64,000 nucleotides of DNA from Bacteroidota bacterium (GCA_029557915.1 JAKQHS010000139.1:1-64000), one strand, 5' to 3'; shown: positions 7,144-17,455, counted from the stretch's first letter. The notes: generated by a model not told the origin, from the sequence alone. Made by a program: numbers and translations.

Positions 7144-10100
7144 TTATTCCTTAATCAATTTCATACTCGCAACCTGCCTCCCTTCCACCGCCAGGGAAAG
7201 GATGTGCATGCCGGGGGAGAATTTGCTCACGTCGATGCGGAAGCGGTTGTGCCCGTTCTGTACCTGGATCTTTTCCCGGTAGGCCAGACGTCCATTCATT
7301 TCATGGACCTGCAGATCCATGGGGGAGGACTTTGCCGCATTCAATTCCAGGAGGGCGAATTGGGTGGCCGGCACCGGGAAAAGCGTCATCGAATAAGACC
7401 TCAAAAATTCATCGACCACGGGGGTGGATATCCCACGCTGGAAGGTGAGAGGTATGACGGGACCGGGGGTGGACAAACTGCCGTCGGAAGCGAGGACCCG
7501 GAATTGCAGGGTCACGGAGCCCCCGGGCGGAATGCCCAGCAGGGCCAGGGTGCTGTCAATGGATCCTATAGTTGCTGTAAAAGCCGTATTACTGCCTACC
7601 AGACCTGTATTGAGGATCAGGGTGAATTCCGGGACAATGGAGGCCTGGATCAAATAAACCAGTGGATTGTTGTCCGGATCGGTCCCTGCGGACCAGGTGA
7701 TGGAATAGGTGGAATCGGGTTTGAGTCCGGTCCGAATGGTATCCCCGGGAGCAGGGCTGGATATGACCGGGGCCGTCGGAAAAGCATTGGGCTCGAATAA
7801 CAACTGGCCCCTGATTTCACCGCCTGCATTGGTGGTAGTATGTACGTTGACATATAAATTGCCAGCATGCAGGTCCACGATCTGGCCTGCCGTGAGGGTG
7901 ACCGAATTGGAATCTGAAAAGAAGCGCCCTCCTTTATTATCCGGATTGGTTTCGGCTTTGAGGCCGACGGCAATGCCTCCGTTGGTCCCAGTGGCCCCGG
8001 TATGGATATGCGCTCCTCCGGCGACATTGCGGTTGAAATCCCCGTTGAGGTTGGCAAAGGAACCGGTGACCGTCAGGCGGTCTCCGAGCAATTCCGCTTT
8101 TACGGCACCCGCGGCCGTACCTCCAAGTGGAGGCACTTCATTGATCGGGCTCAGGTTGGCCGCGAAATAACTGTTGGCCAGGGGCATAAAATTGCCGCGG
8201 ATCTCCCCACCCATGGCTTTGGTGGTATGGACATTGGCATAGAATAATCGCTTTCGCAGGGAATCCAGGCCACCGTCGCCGATATTGTAAACATTATTGC
8301 CGGGCAGGAAAGCCCCGCTCAGACTGTCTGGTCCAAGGCTAACCGTAAGTCCCTGCCGGATCCCCCCATTGCTTCCGGCGATCCCGGTGTGCACATGGGA
8401 TCCACCGGCTACATTGGCCGCATATTTGCCTTCCAGTCCGCTGAAAGAACCATGCACGATGATATTCCGGGTGGTCCCTCCGCCAAATTCGGCGAATAAC
8501 GCTCCTGCACCCGTTGTGCGAACAGGTGGGTTTTCGCTGGCGCCGCTGAGCCGTGTGAAAAAATAGGCAAGGGCCTCATGATTTAATTGGGCGCGCACTT
8601 CGCCTGAGCCCACCCTCAAGGTATGGATATTGGCATAGATCTGACGCCTCCGGAGGGAATCCAGGAAGGCATTGGATACGGTGTACATGTTCTGAGCCGC
8701 GGGATAGACCAGGCTGAGACTGTCGGCCGTGGGGAAACTCATGGACAATGGAATCACAATCGGGCCGTTGGCGCCTGTCTGGCCCCGGTGCAGGTGTGAA
8801 CCGATATTGCGGTTTACTTTGTCCAGCAGACGCTCGGCATAGCCGGAAACCGTCAGGCGGGTCCCATTGACTTCGGCGACCACGGCGCCCCTGCCGGTGG
8901 ATTGCACCGGTTTATTTTCCTGCATGCCGGTGAAAAATCCGTACATAACGTTTCCGCATTCGGGGATGACCTGTCCCCGGATTTCCCCTCCTGTAAAATT
9001 GAGGGAATGGATATTGGCATAAAGCCGCCTGGACAATAAATCATCCAGCAGGACCGGAGTCAGCTTGTAGGTATTGGAGTCCGGTATAAACAAGCCCGCT
9101 CTCTGGCTGGCATCCAGGGTGGCTTTTATGGCCTGGACAATGCCACCATTTTGACCGGCCATGCCCCGGTGGAGGTGGCTTCCTCCCGATACATTGACGG
9201 CAAGATTGCTTTCCAGACCGGAGAAACTGCCGGCAACCGTGATGGTGGAGTCGATCAGGTTGATGATCAGGCCTCCGCTGGCGAGGGTATTGACCGGATT
9301 GGCTTCATAGGCCCCGGACAGATGGACCCTGAATTTGGCGGTAGACATGGGCGTGAGCTGGCCGCGAATTTCGCCTCCGGGGTATTGATTGGTGTGGATA
9401 TTGGCATACAACTGCTGGTTGCGCAGGGCGGCCAGTTGGTTTACATTCAGCGAAAAAGTGTTGTTAGCCGCAAGGTATTGGACACTGGTGCCGCTGGTGT
9501 CCAGGGTGGGGGTCAACTCGATTTGGATACCTCCGTTCTGGCCCGGGTAGCCCAAGTGAAGATGCCCGCCCATCCGGATGCCCGTATTGATCCCACTGCT
9601 CAAGTCCTTAGCCGAACCGGTGATCACCAGGTTGGATCCGCTGAGTTCCGCCACGATTGCTCCATGTGCTGTGGTCATGACCTGAGGTACTTCCTGGCTG
9701 CCGAAAAGATTGGCCTGGTAATAAAATTCAGACTGGGGCAATAGCTGGCCACGGATTTCACCAGAGGAAATCAGGGTGGTATGGATGTTTACATAAAATT
9801 CCCTGCCTTGCAATTGCTCTTTCTGAGCGGCAGTGAGAATAAAGCGGTTGGAATCCGCGGGAAAAACGCCGGATTTCAAGGCGGTGTCGACGATGGATTT
9901 GAGGGGAAGCACGATGCCCCCGCTGGTCCCGGCCAGGCCCCGGTGGATATGGGCGCCGCCGGCTACATTAGGATTAAAGTTCCCGGTGAGGTTCTTAAAA
10001 CTCCCGCTCACGGTGAGCGTATCATCAAGAAGGTTGGCGGTGACCTCTCCGGTACCCAGTCCGGCGAAGGGGAATTCTTCCTGCATACCCGAGAGCCGGG

Positions 10101-10452
10101 CAATATATTTTTCCCCCGCCTCGGCGATGTGGAGAATGCCTTTCATCCCGAAAATGGCATGGGGTTCGCATACAAAATAATAGGTGCCGACGGTGGTGAC
10201 GGTCAGTTGGCCCCCTCCAAAGGGTAGGAGAAAACCACCGTTGGAAACCGAACCATTGGCATCCCAGACCGGTTTGGACACTTCTACCACGTTGTGGGAA
10301 GTGGCCAGTTGGAATTCGATGGTATCCCTGACGGTGGCGAAGATGACCGCGGGAGAGAAGGCATCGCCTTCATTTTTGACCACGATGATTTTGGCAAAAG
10401 CGGTGGAAAAGCATAAGGATAGAAAGGCCAGGCAGAGGAGTGCTTTATTCAT
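7144..10452 (-). CDS. secreted cupredoxin with six CHRD repeats and T9SS sorting domain
   Basis: This is a 1102-residue modular secreted protein. Residues 1-20 are a signal peptide (MNKALLCLAFLSLCFSTAFA). Residues 21-110 form a plastocyanin-like domain with a full type-1 copper set: H53, C95, H98 and M103. Six CHRD domains follow at about 116-238, 243-368, 372-497, 502-624, 629-757 and 761-886, each with an H[ILV]H motif and an N[IV]H plus GEIRGQ-like motif. A fibronectin-III-like domain (about 891-1005) precedes a C-terminal T9SS type A sorting domain (about 1020-1102). CHRD domains are named from chordin; their bacterial role is unclear. Export by T9SS to the cell surface is expected. On the minus strand TATTTTTG at 10491-10498 fits a Bacteroidetes -7 element. 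Confidence 0.9.
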   Translation of the reverse strand: MNKALLCLAFLSLCFSTAFAKIIVVKNEGDAFSPAVIFATVRDTIEFQLATSHNVVEVSKPVWDANGSVSNGGFLLPFGGGQLTVTTVGTYYFVCEPHAIFGMKGILHIAEAGEKYIARLSGMQEEFPFAGLGTGEVTANLLDDTLTVSGSFKNLTGNFNPNVAGGAHIHRGLAGTSGGIVLPLKSIVDTALKSGVFPADSNRFILTAAQKEQLQGREFYVNIHTTLISSGEIRGQLLPQSEFYYQANLFGSQEVPQVMTTAHGAIVAELSGSNLVITGSAKDLSSGINTGIRMGGHLHLGYPGQNGGIQIELTPTLDTSGTSVQYLAANNTFSLNVNQLAALRNQQLYANIHTNQYPGGEIRGQLTPMSTAKFRVHLSGAYEANPVNTLASGGLIINLIDSTITVAGSFSGLESNLAVNVSGGSHLHRGMAGQNGGIVQAIKATLDASQRAGLFIPDSNTYKLTPVLLDDLLSRRLYANIHSLNFTGGEIRGQVIPECGNVMYGFFTGMQENKPVQSTGRGAVVAEVNGTRLTVSGYAERLLDKVNRNIGSHLHRGQTGANGPIVIPLSMSFPTADSLSLVYPAAQNMYTVSNAFLDSLRRRQIYANIHTLRVGSGEVRAQLNHEALAYFFTRLSGASENPPVRTTGAGALFAEFGGGTTRNIIVHGSFSGLEGKYAANVAGGSHVHTGIAGSNGGIRQGLTVSLGPDSLSGAFLPGNNVYNIGDGGLDSLRKRLFYANVHTTKAMGGEIRGNFMPLANSYFAANLSPINEVPPLGGTAAGAVKAELLGDRLTVTGSFANLNGDFNRNVAGGAHIHTGATGTNGGIAVGLKAETNPDNKGGRFFSDSNSVTLTAGQIVDLHAGNLYVNVHTTTNAGGEIRGQLLFEPNAFPTAPVISSPAPGDTIRTGLKPDSTYSITWSAGTDPDNNPLVYLIQASIVPEFTLILNTGLVGSNTAFTATIGSIDSTLALLGIPPGGSVTLQFRVLASDGSLSTPGPVIPLTFQRGISTPVVDEFLRSYSMTLFPVPATQFALLELNAAKSSPMDLQVHEMNGRLAYREKIQVQNGHNRFRIDVSKFSPGMHILSLAVEGRQVASMKLIKE

Positions 10453-10585
10453 ATGATGAGGTTTAATATTATGTTAACGATTCAGGGACCCAAAAATATA
10501 CCTGCCAGGTCTTAAAATTTTGAACTGATCCAAATAAAAAGAGGTTTATCGCAGGTACAATTTTATTATTTTGCCTTTTAATAGC

Positions 10586-11206
10586 ATGAAAAAGACCGTG
10601 GTTTTTGATCTGGGCGGGGTGTTGATCGACTGGAATCCAAGATATCTGTACCGGGACCTGTTTGAGCAGGAAAAGGAGATGGAAGATTTCCTCGCCAATA
10701 TTTGCACCAATGAATGGAATGAATTGCAGGATGCCGGGCGTTCGCTGGAGGAAGCCACGGAGGTCTTGTGCACGCATTTCCCCGAATACGATTCCCTGAT
10801 CCGTCAATATTATGGGCAGTGGCAGAGAATGCTCAAGGGCCCTATTCCCGGGACGGTCAACATACTCAGTACCCTCAAGGAAAATCAGTACCGGCTTTTG
10901 GCCCTCACCAACTGGTCCAACGAAACCTTTCCGGTAGCCCTGGAACTCTACGATTTCCTGCACTGGTTTGAAGGCATCCTGGTGTCGGGGAAGGAGAAGA
11001 TGAAGAAGCCGGATCCCGCGATCTTCAACCTGCTGATCCGGAGGTATGGTTTAAATCCCGCAGAGACGATTTATATTGATGACAGTGCGAAAAATGTGCA
11101 GGCGGCGATACGGGCGGGTTTTGATACGGTGCATTTCAGGGATCCCGAAGATTTGTTGGCGGGGCTGGCGGATCGGGGGGTGATGGTTGGGCTGGGGGCT
11201 CATTGA
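10586..11206 (+). CDS. HAD-family hydrolase (YihX-like phosphatase)
   Basis: The protein starts at the ATG at 10586 (MKKTVVFDLGGVLIDWNPRY), not the TTG at 10571. It carries all four HAD motifs: I at FDLGGVLID with nucleophile D8, II at LTNWS, III around KKPDPAIF, and IV at YIDDSAKNV. The acid usually two residues after the nucleophile is Gly, as in YihX-type sugar-phosphate phosphatases and some dehalogenases. The cap is a small helical C1 type between motifs I and II. It is probably a cytosolic phosphatase for a small sugar phosphate; the substrate is unknown. It is divergent from the CHRD gene with about 130 bases between starts. Confidence 0.85.
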   Translation: MKKTVVFDLGGVLIDWNPRYLYRDLFEQEKEMEDFLANICTNEWNELQDAGRSLEEATEVLCTHFPEYDSLIRQYYGQWQRMLKGPIPGTVNILSTLKENQYRLLALTNWSNETFPVALELYDFLHWFEGILVSGKEKMKKPDPAIFNLLIRRYGLNPAETIYIDDSAKNVQAAIRAGFDTVHFRDPEDLLAGLADRGVMVGLGAH

Positions 11207-11249
11207 GTGTTCGCTGGGGTGGTTCCCCGCAAGGGCACGGTAGTCGTTT

Positions 11250-11457
11250 CCCACAAAGACGCAGCGAAGCGAAGGACACGGTTTTATTCCCACAAAGACG
11301 CAGCGAAGCAAAGGACACGGTTTCATTCCCGCAAAGACGCAGCGATTGTTCCCACAACGACACAAAGGACACGGTTTTATTCCCACAAAGACGCAAAGAA
11401 CACAGTTCAATTCCCACAACGGCACAAAGGGTTTCCCACGCGGACACAAAGGGCATA
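11250..11457 (+). repeat. imperfect tandem repeat with cccacaaagacgca units
   Basis: Seven or so units of 20-40 bases begin cccacaaagacgca or close to it and end in a run like aaggacacggttttatt. The first two units are 39 bases and nearly identical; later units are shortened. There are no constant repeats with variable spacers, so this is not CRISPR. Frames opened by the repeat look like shadows. With 11497-11537 it fills the HAD-gltD gap (11207-11528), where no gene is seen. Confidence 0.8.
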
Positions 11458-11496
11458 AATGATCTCCCTCAATGAGGTGAAGACACGAAGTACCTG

Positions 11497-11537
11497 CCAA
11501 CTTGCTAACTTACCAACTTACTAACTTACTAACTTAA
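11497..11537. repeat. 8-bp tandem repeat running through the gltD stop
   Basis: Five units close to aacttact (period 8) run up to and over the gltD stop codon, whose complement (cta) is at 11529-11531. The last two gltD codons and the stop are therefore part of the repeat. Confidence 0.75.
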
Positions 11538-12950
11538 ATACTGATTTACCGCTTCCGCAGCCTGCCGGCCTTCAGCAATGGCCCAGACCACCAGGCTCTG
11601 GCCACGACGCATATCCCCGGCTGAAAATACTTTAGGATGGGAAGTCTGGTAATTTTTGTCCGAAACATTGCCTCTTGAATCCACCGCTATGTCCAGCGTT
11701 TGCAATACCCCCTCGTATTGGGGATGGAGGTAGCCCATGGCCAGGAATACAAAATCGCATTCGAGGATTTTTTCGGTGCCCGGGATCTCAAGCATTTTAT
11801 TTTGGCCGGTGTGGGGATCTGATTTCCATTCCACTTCCACCGCTTTCAGTCCATTGACCCTTCCTGCTTCCCCCTCTACAAATTCTTTGCTGAGGATGGC
11901 CCAGTGACGCTCACAGCCTTCTTCATGGGAGGAGGAGGTCCGCAGGATCATGGGCCACAGCGGCCAGGGATTGGTGGCGGTACGCTCCAGGGGCGGTTTG
12001 GAAAGCAGCTCGATTTGGGTCACCTGGCTGGCTCCCAGTCGTACGCTGTTGCCCACGCAGTCCGATCCGGTATCCCCGCCTCCGATCACCAGGACCTTGC
12101 GGCCGGAGGGATTGATCTCGGAAGCCGGGTCGATGGTCATACCCGCATTGCGGCGGTTGCATTGTTCGAGATATTCCATGGCGAAGTGGATGCCTTTCAG
12201 ATTCCGGCCAGGGATGGGCAGGTCGCGGGGGATGGTGGAGCCTCCGCAAAGGACGAGGGCGTCGTGGGATTCCAGCAATTCCCGGGCATCGATGCCGAAG
12301 CCGACGTTGGCATTGACCCGGAAATGCACGCCTTCTTCTTCCATATATTTCAGCCTGCGGTCAAGCACCCATTTCTCCAGTTTAAAATCGGGAATGCCGT
12401 AACGCAGGAGTCCGCCGGGTTTGTCGTTCCGCTCATAGACGGTGACTTCATGGCCATATTGATTGAGCTGGTCGGCCGCGGCCAGTCCAGAAGGACCGGA
12501 GCCGATGACCGCCACGCGCTTGTGGGTCCGGTGGGCCGGTTTGTTGATCTTTACATAACCCTCTTCATACGCTTTTTCCGCAATGCTTTTTTCAATATGC
12601 TCGATGGTCACGGGGGAGGAATGCAGGCCCAGCACACAACTGGCTTCACATGGAGCCGGACAGATCCGGCCCGTGAACTCCGGGAAATTGTTGGTGCTTC
12701 TCAGGATGTGGAAAGCTTCGTCCCATTGCTCCCGGTAGACGGCGTCATTAAAATCGGGAATGATATTGCCCAGGGGACAACCGCTGTGACAAAAGGGGAC
12801 CCCGCAATCCATACAGCGCGCAGCCTGTTGCCGCGTGTGTTCTTCGGGTTCCTCCACATAGATTTCCCTGTAATCCCTGATGCGCTCTTCGATCGGGCGC
12901 GAAGGGGGCAATTCACGGTCGTACTTTAAAAAACCTTTCGGATCGGCCAT
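11529..12950 (-). CDS. gltD: glutamate synthase small subunit
   Basis: This 473-residue FAD protein passes electrons from NAD(P)H to the large subunit for glutamate synthesis from glutamine and 2-oxoglutarate. The N-terminal iron-sulfur segment has C46, C49, C54 and C58 in RCMDCGVPFCHSGCPLGN, and a second Cys set follows in CPAPCEASC. The FAD loop is VIGSGPSGLAAADQL near residue 147, and the NAD(P)H loop is VIGGGDTGSDCVG near 288. It ends with the standard GDMRRGQSLVVWAIAEGR motif. It lies five bases after gltB on the same strand, so the order is gltB-gltD. The stop sits inside a short tandem repeat. Confidence 0.97.
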   Translation of the reverse strand: MADPKGFLKYDRELPPSRPIEERIRDYREIYVEEPEEHTRQQAARCMDCGVPFCHSGCPLGNIIPDFNDAVYREQWDEAFHILRSTNNFPEFTGRICPAPCEASCVLGLHSSPVTIEHIEKSIAEKAYEEGYVKINKPAHRTHKRVAVIGSGPSGLAAADQLNQYGHEVTVYERNDKPGGLLRYGIPDFKLEKWVLDRRLKYMEEEGVHFRVNANVGFGIDARELLESHDALVLCGGSTIPRDLPIPGRNLKGIHFAMEYLEQCNRRNAGMTIDPASEINPSGRKVLVIGGGDTGSDCVGNSVRLGASQVTQIELLSKPPLERTATNPWPLWPMILRTSSSHEEGCERHWAILSKEFVEGEAGRVNGLKAVEVEWKSDPHTGQNKMLEIPGTEKILECDFVFLAMGYLHPQYEGVLQTLDIAVDSRGNVSDKNYQTSHPKVFSAGDMRRGQSLVVWAIAEGRQAAEAVNQYLS

Positions 12951-12955
12951 AACAA

Positions 12956-15900
12956 TTATTTATCAACGGTGACGAATTCGGCAATCTGTTTTTTCTTTTC
13001 CAGGAGTACCCGTTTGTAATCCACGGGCATCACTTTGATGAATTCATCTTTTTTCAATTCCCAGTTTTCAAGCAGGTCCAGGGCAATCCGGCTGGAGGTA
13101 TAGTGGAAGTGATTGCGCAGGAGTTTGCGGATTTCCTCAAAATCTTCCTCCGCGGGCGGTTCCAGTTCCACCATTTCCTTATTGCACCATTTATCGAGGT
13201 TCTCCCAGGTGCTTTTCACATAGGCTATGCCCCCGCTCATGCCGGCGGCAAAGTTTTTGCCCACCTTGCCAAGGATGAGCACCCGCCCCCCGGTCATGTA
13301 TTCACAACCATGGTCACCGACTCCTTCGACTACGGCGGAGGCGCCGGAATTGCGGACAGCAAAACGTTCCCCGGCCATGCCCTTGATGTAAACTTCCCCG
13401 GAGGTGGCGCCATAAAGGGCCACGTTGCCGACGATGATGTTGGCGGAGGGATCAAATTTGTTTTTCCGGTCGGGACTTACGACCAGGGTGGCGCCGGACA
13501 GGCCTTTGCCGAAATAGTCGTTGGATTCCCCTTCCAGGATAAAATGCAAGCCTCGTGCGCCAAAAGCGGCAAAACTCTGGCCCGCAGAGCCCCTGAACCG
13601 GTACCGGATCGTGGCCGGGGGCAGACCCTCCCCATGCCATTTCCGGCTGATTTCATAGGAGAGCATGGTCCCGGTAGCGCGGTCGGTATTTTTAATATTG
13701 AATATGCCGGTGATGTGCTGGCCGGATTCCAGCGCGGGTTTTGCATGTTCGATGAGCTTGCGGTCGAGGATGTCGTCGATGCCGTGATCCTGGGGCACGG
13801 ATTTAAAGGTGCCGGTCCCTTCTTCCGGGGCCTGGTATTGAAGTATGGGGTCCAGGTCCAGGTATTGGGTCTTCCAGGTTTGGTTTGGTTTCCATTCCAG
13901 CAGGTCCGTCCTTCCCACCATTTCATTGATGGTCCGGAAGCCCAGGGAAGCCATGATCTCTCTCATTTCCCGGGCAAGGAAGGTGAAGAAGGAAATCACA
14001 TGTTCGGGCTTGCCGTGGAATTTTTTTCTCAGTTCGGGATCCTGGGTGGCGATCCCCACCGGGCAGGTGTTGAGGTGGCATTTTCTCATGAGGATGCAGC
14101 CTTCCACCACCAGGGCGGCCGTGGCGATGCCCCATTCTTCTGCACCAAGCAAGGTGGCGGTCACCAAATCCTTGCCGGAGCGGAGCTGGCCGTCACATTG
14201 CAGGATCACGCGGTCGCGCAATTTGTTTTTCAGCAGGGTTTGATGGCTTTCAGCCAGGCCAAGTTCCCAGGGCAGGCCGGCATGGCGGATGGAAGTCAGG
14301 GGAGAGGCCCCGGTGCCCCCATCGTGTCCCGAAATCAGGATGACATCCGCATGGGCTTTGGCCACCCCGCTGGCGATGATGCCGACCCCGGCTTTGCTCA
14401 CCAGTTTCACGGATATCCTCGCATTGCGGTTGGCATTTTTTAAATCGAAGATCAGTTGAGCCAAGTCTTCGATGGAATAGATATCGTGATGCGGGGGAGG
14501 GGAGATCAGGCCCACTCCGGGCGTGGAATGTCTCACCCTTCCGATCCAATCGTTGACTTTATGACCCGGCAATTCCCCTCCTTCACCCGGTTTTGCGCCT
14601 TGAGCCATCTTAATTTGAAGTTCATCGGCTTCACTGAGGTAATAGGAGGTAGCTCCGAAGCGGCCGGAGGCAACCTGTTTGATCGCGGAACGGAGGTAAT
14701 CCCCGTTTTCCTGGATGAGGTATCGTTTCGGATCTTCACCGCCTTCGCCGCTGTTGCTCTTGGCGCCGATGCGGTTCATGGCGATCGCCAGGGTCGTATG
14801 GGCTTCATAACTGATGGACCCGAAAGACATGGCACCGGTGGAAAATCGTTTCAGTATGTTTTCGATGGGTTCCACTTCTTCGATGGGGATGGGGTTTCCC
14901 TTCTTGAAGTGAAAAAGTCCTCTCAGGGTGCAAGCCTGCTGGTCCTGGTCATCGATGACCTTGCTGTATTTTTTAAAGGTGGAATAGTCATTCAGTTGCG
15001 TGGACATCTGGAGCAGGTGAATGCTCTGGGGATTAAAGAGGTGGAATTCTCCGTTGCGTTTCCACTGATAGATCCCCGCGTCGCGCAATTCCCCTTTGGG
15101 TTGGATTTGGTAACGGAGGCCGATCTCTTTCTGGATGCCTTCAAAGTTGAGGCCTCCAATACGGGAAACCGTACCCCGGAAACAGGTTTCAATGACCGAA
15201 TCATGAATGCCTACGGCCTCGAAAATCTGGGCCCCCTGGTAGGATTGCAGGGTGGAGATCCCGTTTTTGGCCATGATTTTCAGCAGGCTTTTTTCAAGCC
15301 CTTTGATGAATTTTTTCTCAATGGTCTTATAATCCTCCGGCAGGGTTTCCTGTTCCCTGAACCACACGGTCTCCAGGGCCAGGTAGGGATGTATCGCGTT
15401 TGCGCCATATCCAAAGAGCAGGGCAAAATGGTGCGACTCCCAGATGTCCGCCGCCTGTACCACGAGGGAGGTTTTGCTGCGGAGGGCGGTCTGGATCAGG
15501 TGGTGATGAATGGCGCCGGTGGCCATCAGGCTTGGGATCGCGGCCTTGCCCTGGACGATATCGGCATCCGACAAGACCAGGATGTTGAAGCCTTCCCGCA
15601 CCTTGACTTCGGCCAGGTGGCAGAGGGCCTTGACGGCGTTCTCAAGGGAGAAGGGGCCGGTCAGGGCGAAGGTGGTGGACAGGGTACAGAGCTTGAAATC
15701 GGGATTGGAAACGGATTTCAGGAGGTTCATTTCACTATGGGTCATCACCGGGTGCTCCATATAAATAAAAGCGGCAAGGCTTTCGTCCGCCTCCAGGATA
15801 TTGCCGGAGGCGCCCAGCCTGCTGGTGAAGGCCATGACGCTTCTTTCCCTCAGGGAATCGATCGGGGGGTTGGTCACCTGGGCAAAAAGTTGTTTAAAAT

Positions 15901-17455
15901 AATTGCCGAGGTGCTGGGGTTTATCCGATAAGGCGGCGAGCGGGGTATCCGTGCCCATGGACCCCAGGGGATCCCTCTCTTCCATGACCATGGGCTGGAG
16001 GATCACTTTGAGGTCCTCTTTGGTCATGCCGGCCCATTGCTGCCTTTCCACCAGGGACGGCCCTTTTGCGGAAAGGGGTTCGAAGGGCATCGGTTTTCCC
16101 AGGTCTTCTATCCTTTTTCTTCTCCGGGCCAGCCAGTCCCCATAGGGTTTATTCTGGCAGACCACTTTTTTGACTTCTTCATCGCCGACGATTCGGTGCT
16201 GATCCAGGTCGGCGATCAGGATCCGGCCGGGTTGCAGCCTTCCCTTCAGGATGATTTTAGCCTGGTCGAGGTCCACGACCCCGGTTTCCGAGGCGACCAC
16301 CAGTTCATTGTCTTCCGTCAGGCTGTAGCGGCTTGGCCGGAGTCCGTTGCGGTCCAGCGTGGCGCCGACTACGATGCCGTCGCTGAAACACATGGAGGCC
16401 GGGCCATCCCAGGGTTCCATGAGGTTTTGATGGTAAGCGTAAAAATCTTTTTTGTATTGGGCCATCTGCTCGTCGTGTTCCCAGGCTTCGGGGATCATCA
16501 TCATGAGGGAGTGGGGCACGGAGCGTCCGCTTTGCACCAGGTATTCCAGTACATTGTCAAAACTGCCGCTGTCCGACAAGCCCCTCCATGGAATGGGTTT
16601 GAGCATGAGGTTGTCCTCGGCGGTGAATATTTCGGATTGGAGATGGTCTTCCTTGGCGCGCCACCAGTTGAGGTTGCCCATGATGGTATTGATCTCCCCG
16701 TTATGGGCTATGTACCGGAAGGGTTGGGCGAGTTTCCATTTGGGGACCGTATTGGTCGAAAAGCGGCTGTGGATGATGGCGATGGCCGAAGCGAAATCCG
16801 CGTGCTGCAGGTCGGGGAAATAGGACCTGAGCTGATGGGTGGTGAGCTGGCCTTTATATATGATGGTTTTATAGGAGGAGGAAGAGATGTAAAAAGAGTC
16901 TTCGACCTCCGGAAGGATTTTGTAAACGGAATGGATGATGTATTTGCGCAGGACATAAAGCTGGCGTTCGAGTTCCCGTACGAGGAGGGGAGCATTGGGT
17001 GCGACAAAGAGTTGTACCATGCGCGGTTCGGTGCTCAGGGCGGATTTGCCCAGGCCGAAGTTGTTGACCGGCACGTCCCGCTGGCCCAGGATATGAAAAT
17101 GGGAATGGGCGATGAGGCGGCGGGCCTGGTCCATGGTCTTGTTGAAAAGTTGGTCGTCCTTGGGCAAAAAGCACATCAGGACTCCATATTGTCCAAAAGC
17201 GGGAAGAGTGAATCCGAGGTCGCGGCAAACCTTCGTAAAAAAACGATCGGGGGTCTGCACGAGGATCCCCGCTCCGTCGCCGGTTTCGGGTTCACAGCCG
17301 CAGGCTCCCCGGTGTTCCATATTTTCAAGCATGGTGAGCGCCTGGTCGACGACCCGGTGCACTTTATCCCCATTTAAATTGGCAAACAATCCCACCCCGC
17401 ACGAATCTTTTTCCAATTGCGGCACATACAGGCCTTTCTGGTCACTATTATCCAT
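12956..17455 (-). CDS. gltB: glutamate synthase large subunit
   Basis: This 1499-residue protein is the full length of bacterial GltB. A short propeptide precedes C19 in DSCGVGLFANLNG, the expected N-terminal nucleophile of the glutamine amidotransferase domain once processed. The central and FMN-binding domains show GEGGEDPKRY, AKPGEGGELPGHKV and GHDGGTGASPLTSI. The 3Fe-4S cluster Cys residues are in CILMRKCHLNTC, spaced C-x5-C-x4-C. The C-terminal domain has the Gly-rich beta-helix repeats typical of GltB (GAR, GKGLSGATLVV, GGVAYVK-like). It is transcribed first in gltBD. A hairpin about 40-65 bases upstream of the start may be regulatory. Confidence 0.97.
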   Translation of the reverse strand: MDNSDQKGLYVPQLEKDSCGVGLFANLNGDKVHRVVDQALTMLENMEHRGACGCEPETGDGAGILVQTPDRFFTKVCRDLGFTLPAFGQYGVLMCFLPKDDQLFNKTMDQARRLIAHSHFHILGQRDVPVNNFGLGKSALSTEPRMVQLFVAPNAPLLVRELERQLYVLRKYIIHSVYKILPEVEDSFYISSSSYKTIIYKGQLTTHQLRSYFPDLQHADFASAIAIIHSRFSTNTVPKWKLAQPFRYIAHNGEINTIMGNLNWWRAKEDHLQSEIFTAEDNLMLKPIPWRGLSDSGSFDNVLEYLVQSGRSVPHSLMMMIPEAWEHDEQMAQYKKDFYAYHQNLMEPWDGPASMCFSDGIVVGATLDRNGLRPSRYSLTEDNELVVASETGVVDLDQAKIILKGRLQPGRILIADLDQHRIVGDEEVKKVVCQNKPYGDWLARRRKRIEDLGKPMPFEPLSAKGPSLVERQQWAGMTKEDLKVILQPMVMEERDPLGSMGTDTPLAALSDKPQHLGNYFKQLFAQVTNPPIDSLRERSVMAFTSRLGASGNILEADESLAAFIYMEHPVMTHSEMNLLKSVSNPDFKLCTLSTTFALTGPFSLENAVKALCHLAEVKVREGFNILVLSDADIVQGKAAIPSLMATGAIHHHLIQTALRSKTSLVVQAADIWESHHFALLFGYGANAIHPYLALETVWFREQETLPEDYKTIEKKFIKGLEKSLLKIMAKNGISTLQSYQGAQIFEAVGIHDSVIETCFRGTVSRIGGLNFEGIQKEIGLRYQIQPKGELRDAGIYQWKRNGEFHLFNPQSIHLLQMSTQLNDYSTFKKYSKVIDDQDQQACTLRGLFHFKKGNPIPIEEVEPIENILKRFSTGAMSFGSISYEAHTTLAIAMNRIGAKSNSGEGGEDPKRYLIQENGDYLRSAIKQVASGRFGATSYYLSEADELQIKMAQGAKPGEGGELPGHKVNDWIGRVRHSTPGVGLISPPPHHDIYSIEDLAQLIFDLKNANRNARISVKLVSKAGVGIIASGVAKAHADVILISGHDGGTGASPLTSIRHAGLPWELGLAESHQTLLKNKLRDRVILQCDGQLRSGKDLVTATLLGAEEWGIATAALVVEGCILMRKCHLNTCPVGIATQDPELRKKFHGKPEHVISFFTFLAREMREIMASLGFRTINEMVGRTDLLEWKPNQTWKTQYLDLDPILQYQAPEEGTGTFKSVPQDHGIDDILDRKLIEHAKPALESGQHITGIFNIKNTDRATGTMLSYEISRKWHGEGLPPATIRYRFRGSAGQSFAAFGARGLHFILEGESNDYFGKGLSGATLVVSPDRKNKFDPSANIIVGNVALYGATSGEVYIKGMAGERFAVRNSGASAVVEGVGDHGCEYMTGGRVLILGKVGKNFAAGMSGGIAYVKSTWENLDKWCNKEMVELEPPAEEDFEEIRKLLRNHFHYTSSRIALDLLENWELKKDEFIKVMPVDYKRVLLEKKKQIAEFVTVDK

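Noticed and set aside
11250-11457. Possible CRISPR array
   Set aside because: Units are nearly contiguous, vary in length, and have no constant repeat with unique spacers; no cas gene is near.
11051-11500. Cys/Arg-rich frames opposite the HAD gene end and in the 11250-11457 repeat
   Set aside because: The repeated composition comes from the DNA repeat, with no protein family resemblance.
13103-17377. Long plus-strand open frames (up to about 490 codons) opposite gltB
   Set aside because: They are antisense shadows of the well-supported gltB gene and have no recognisable domains or start context.
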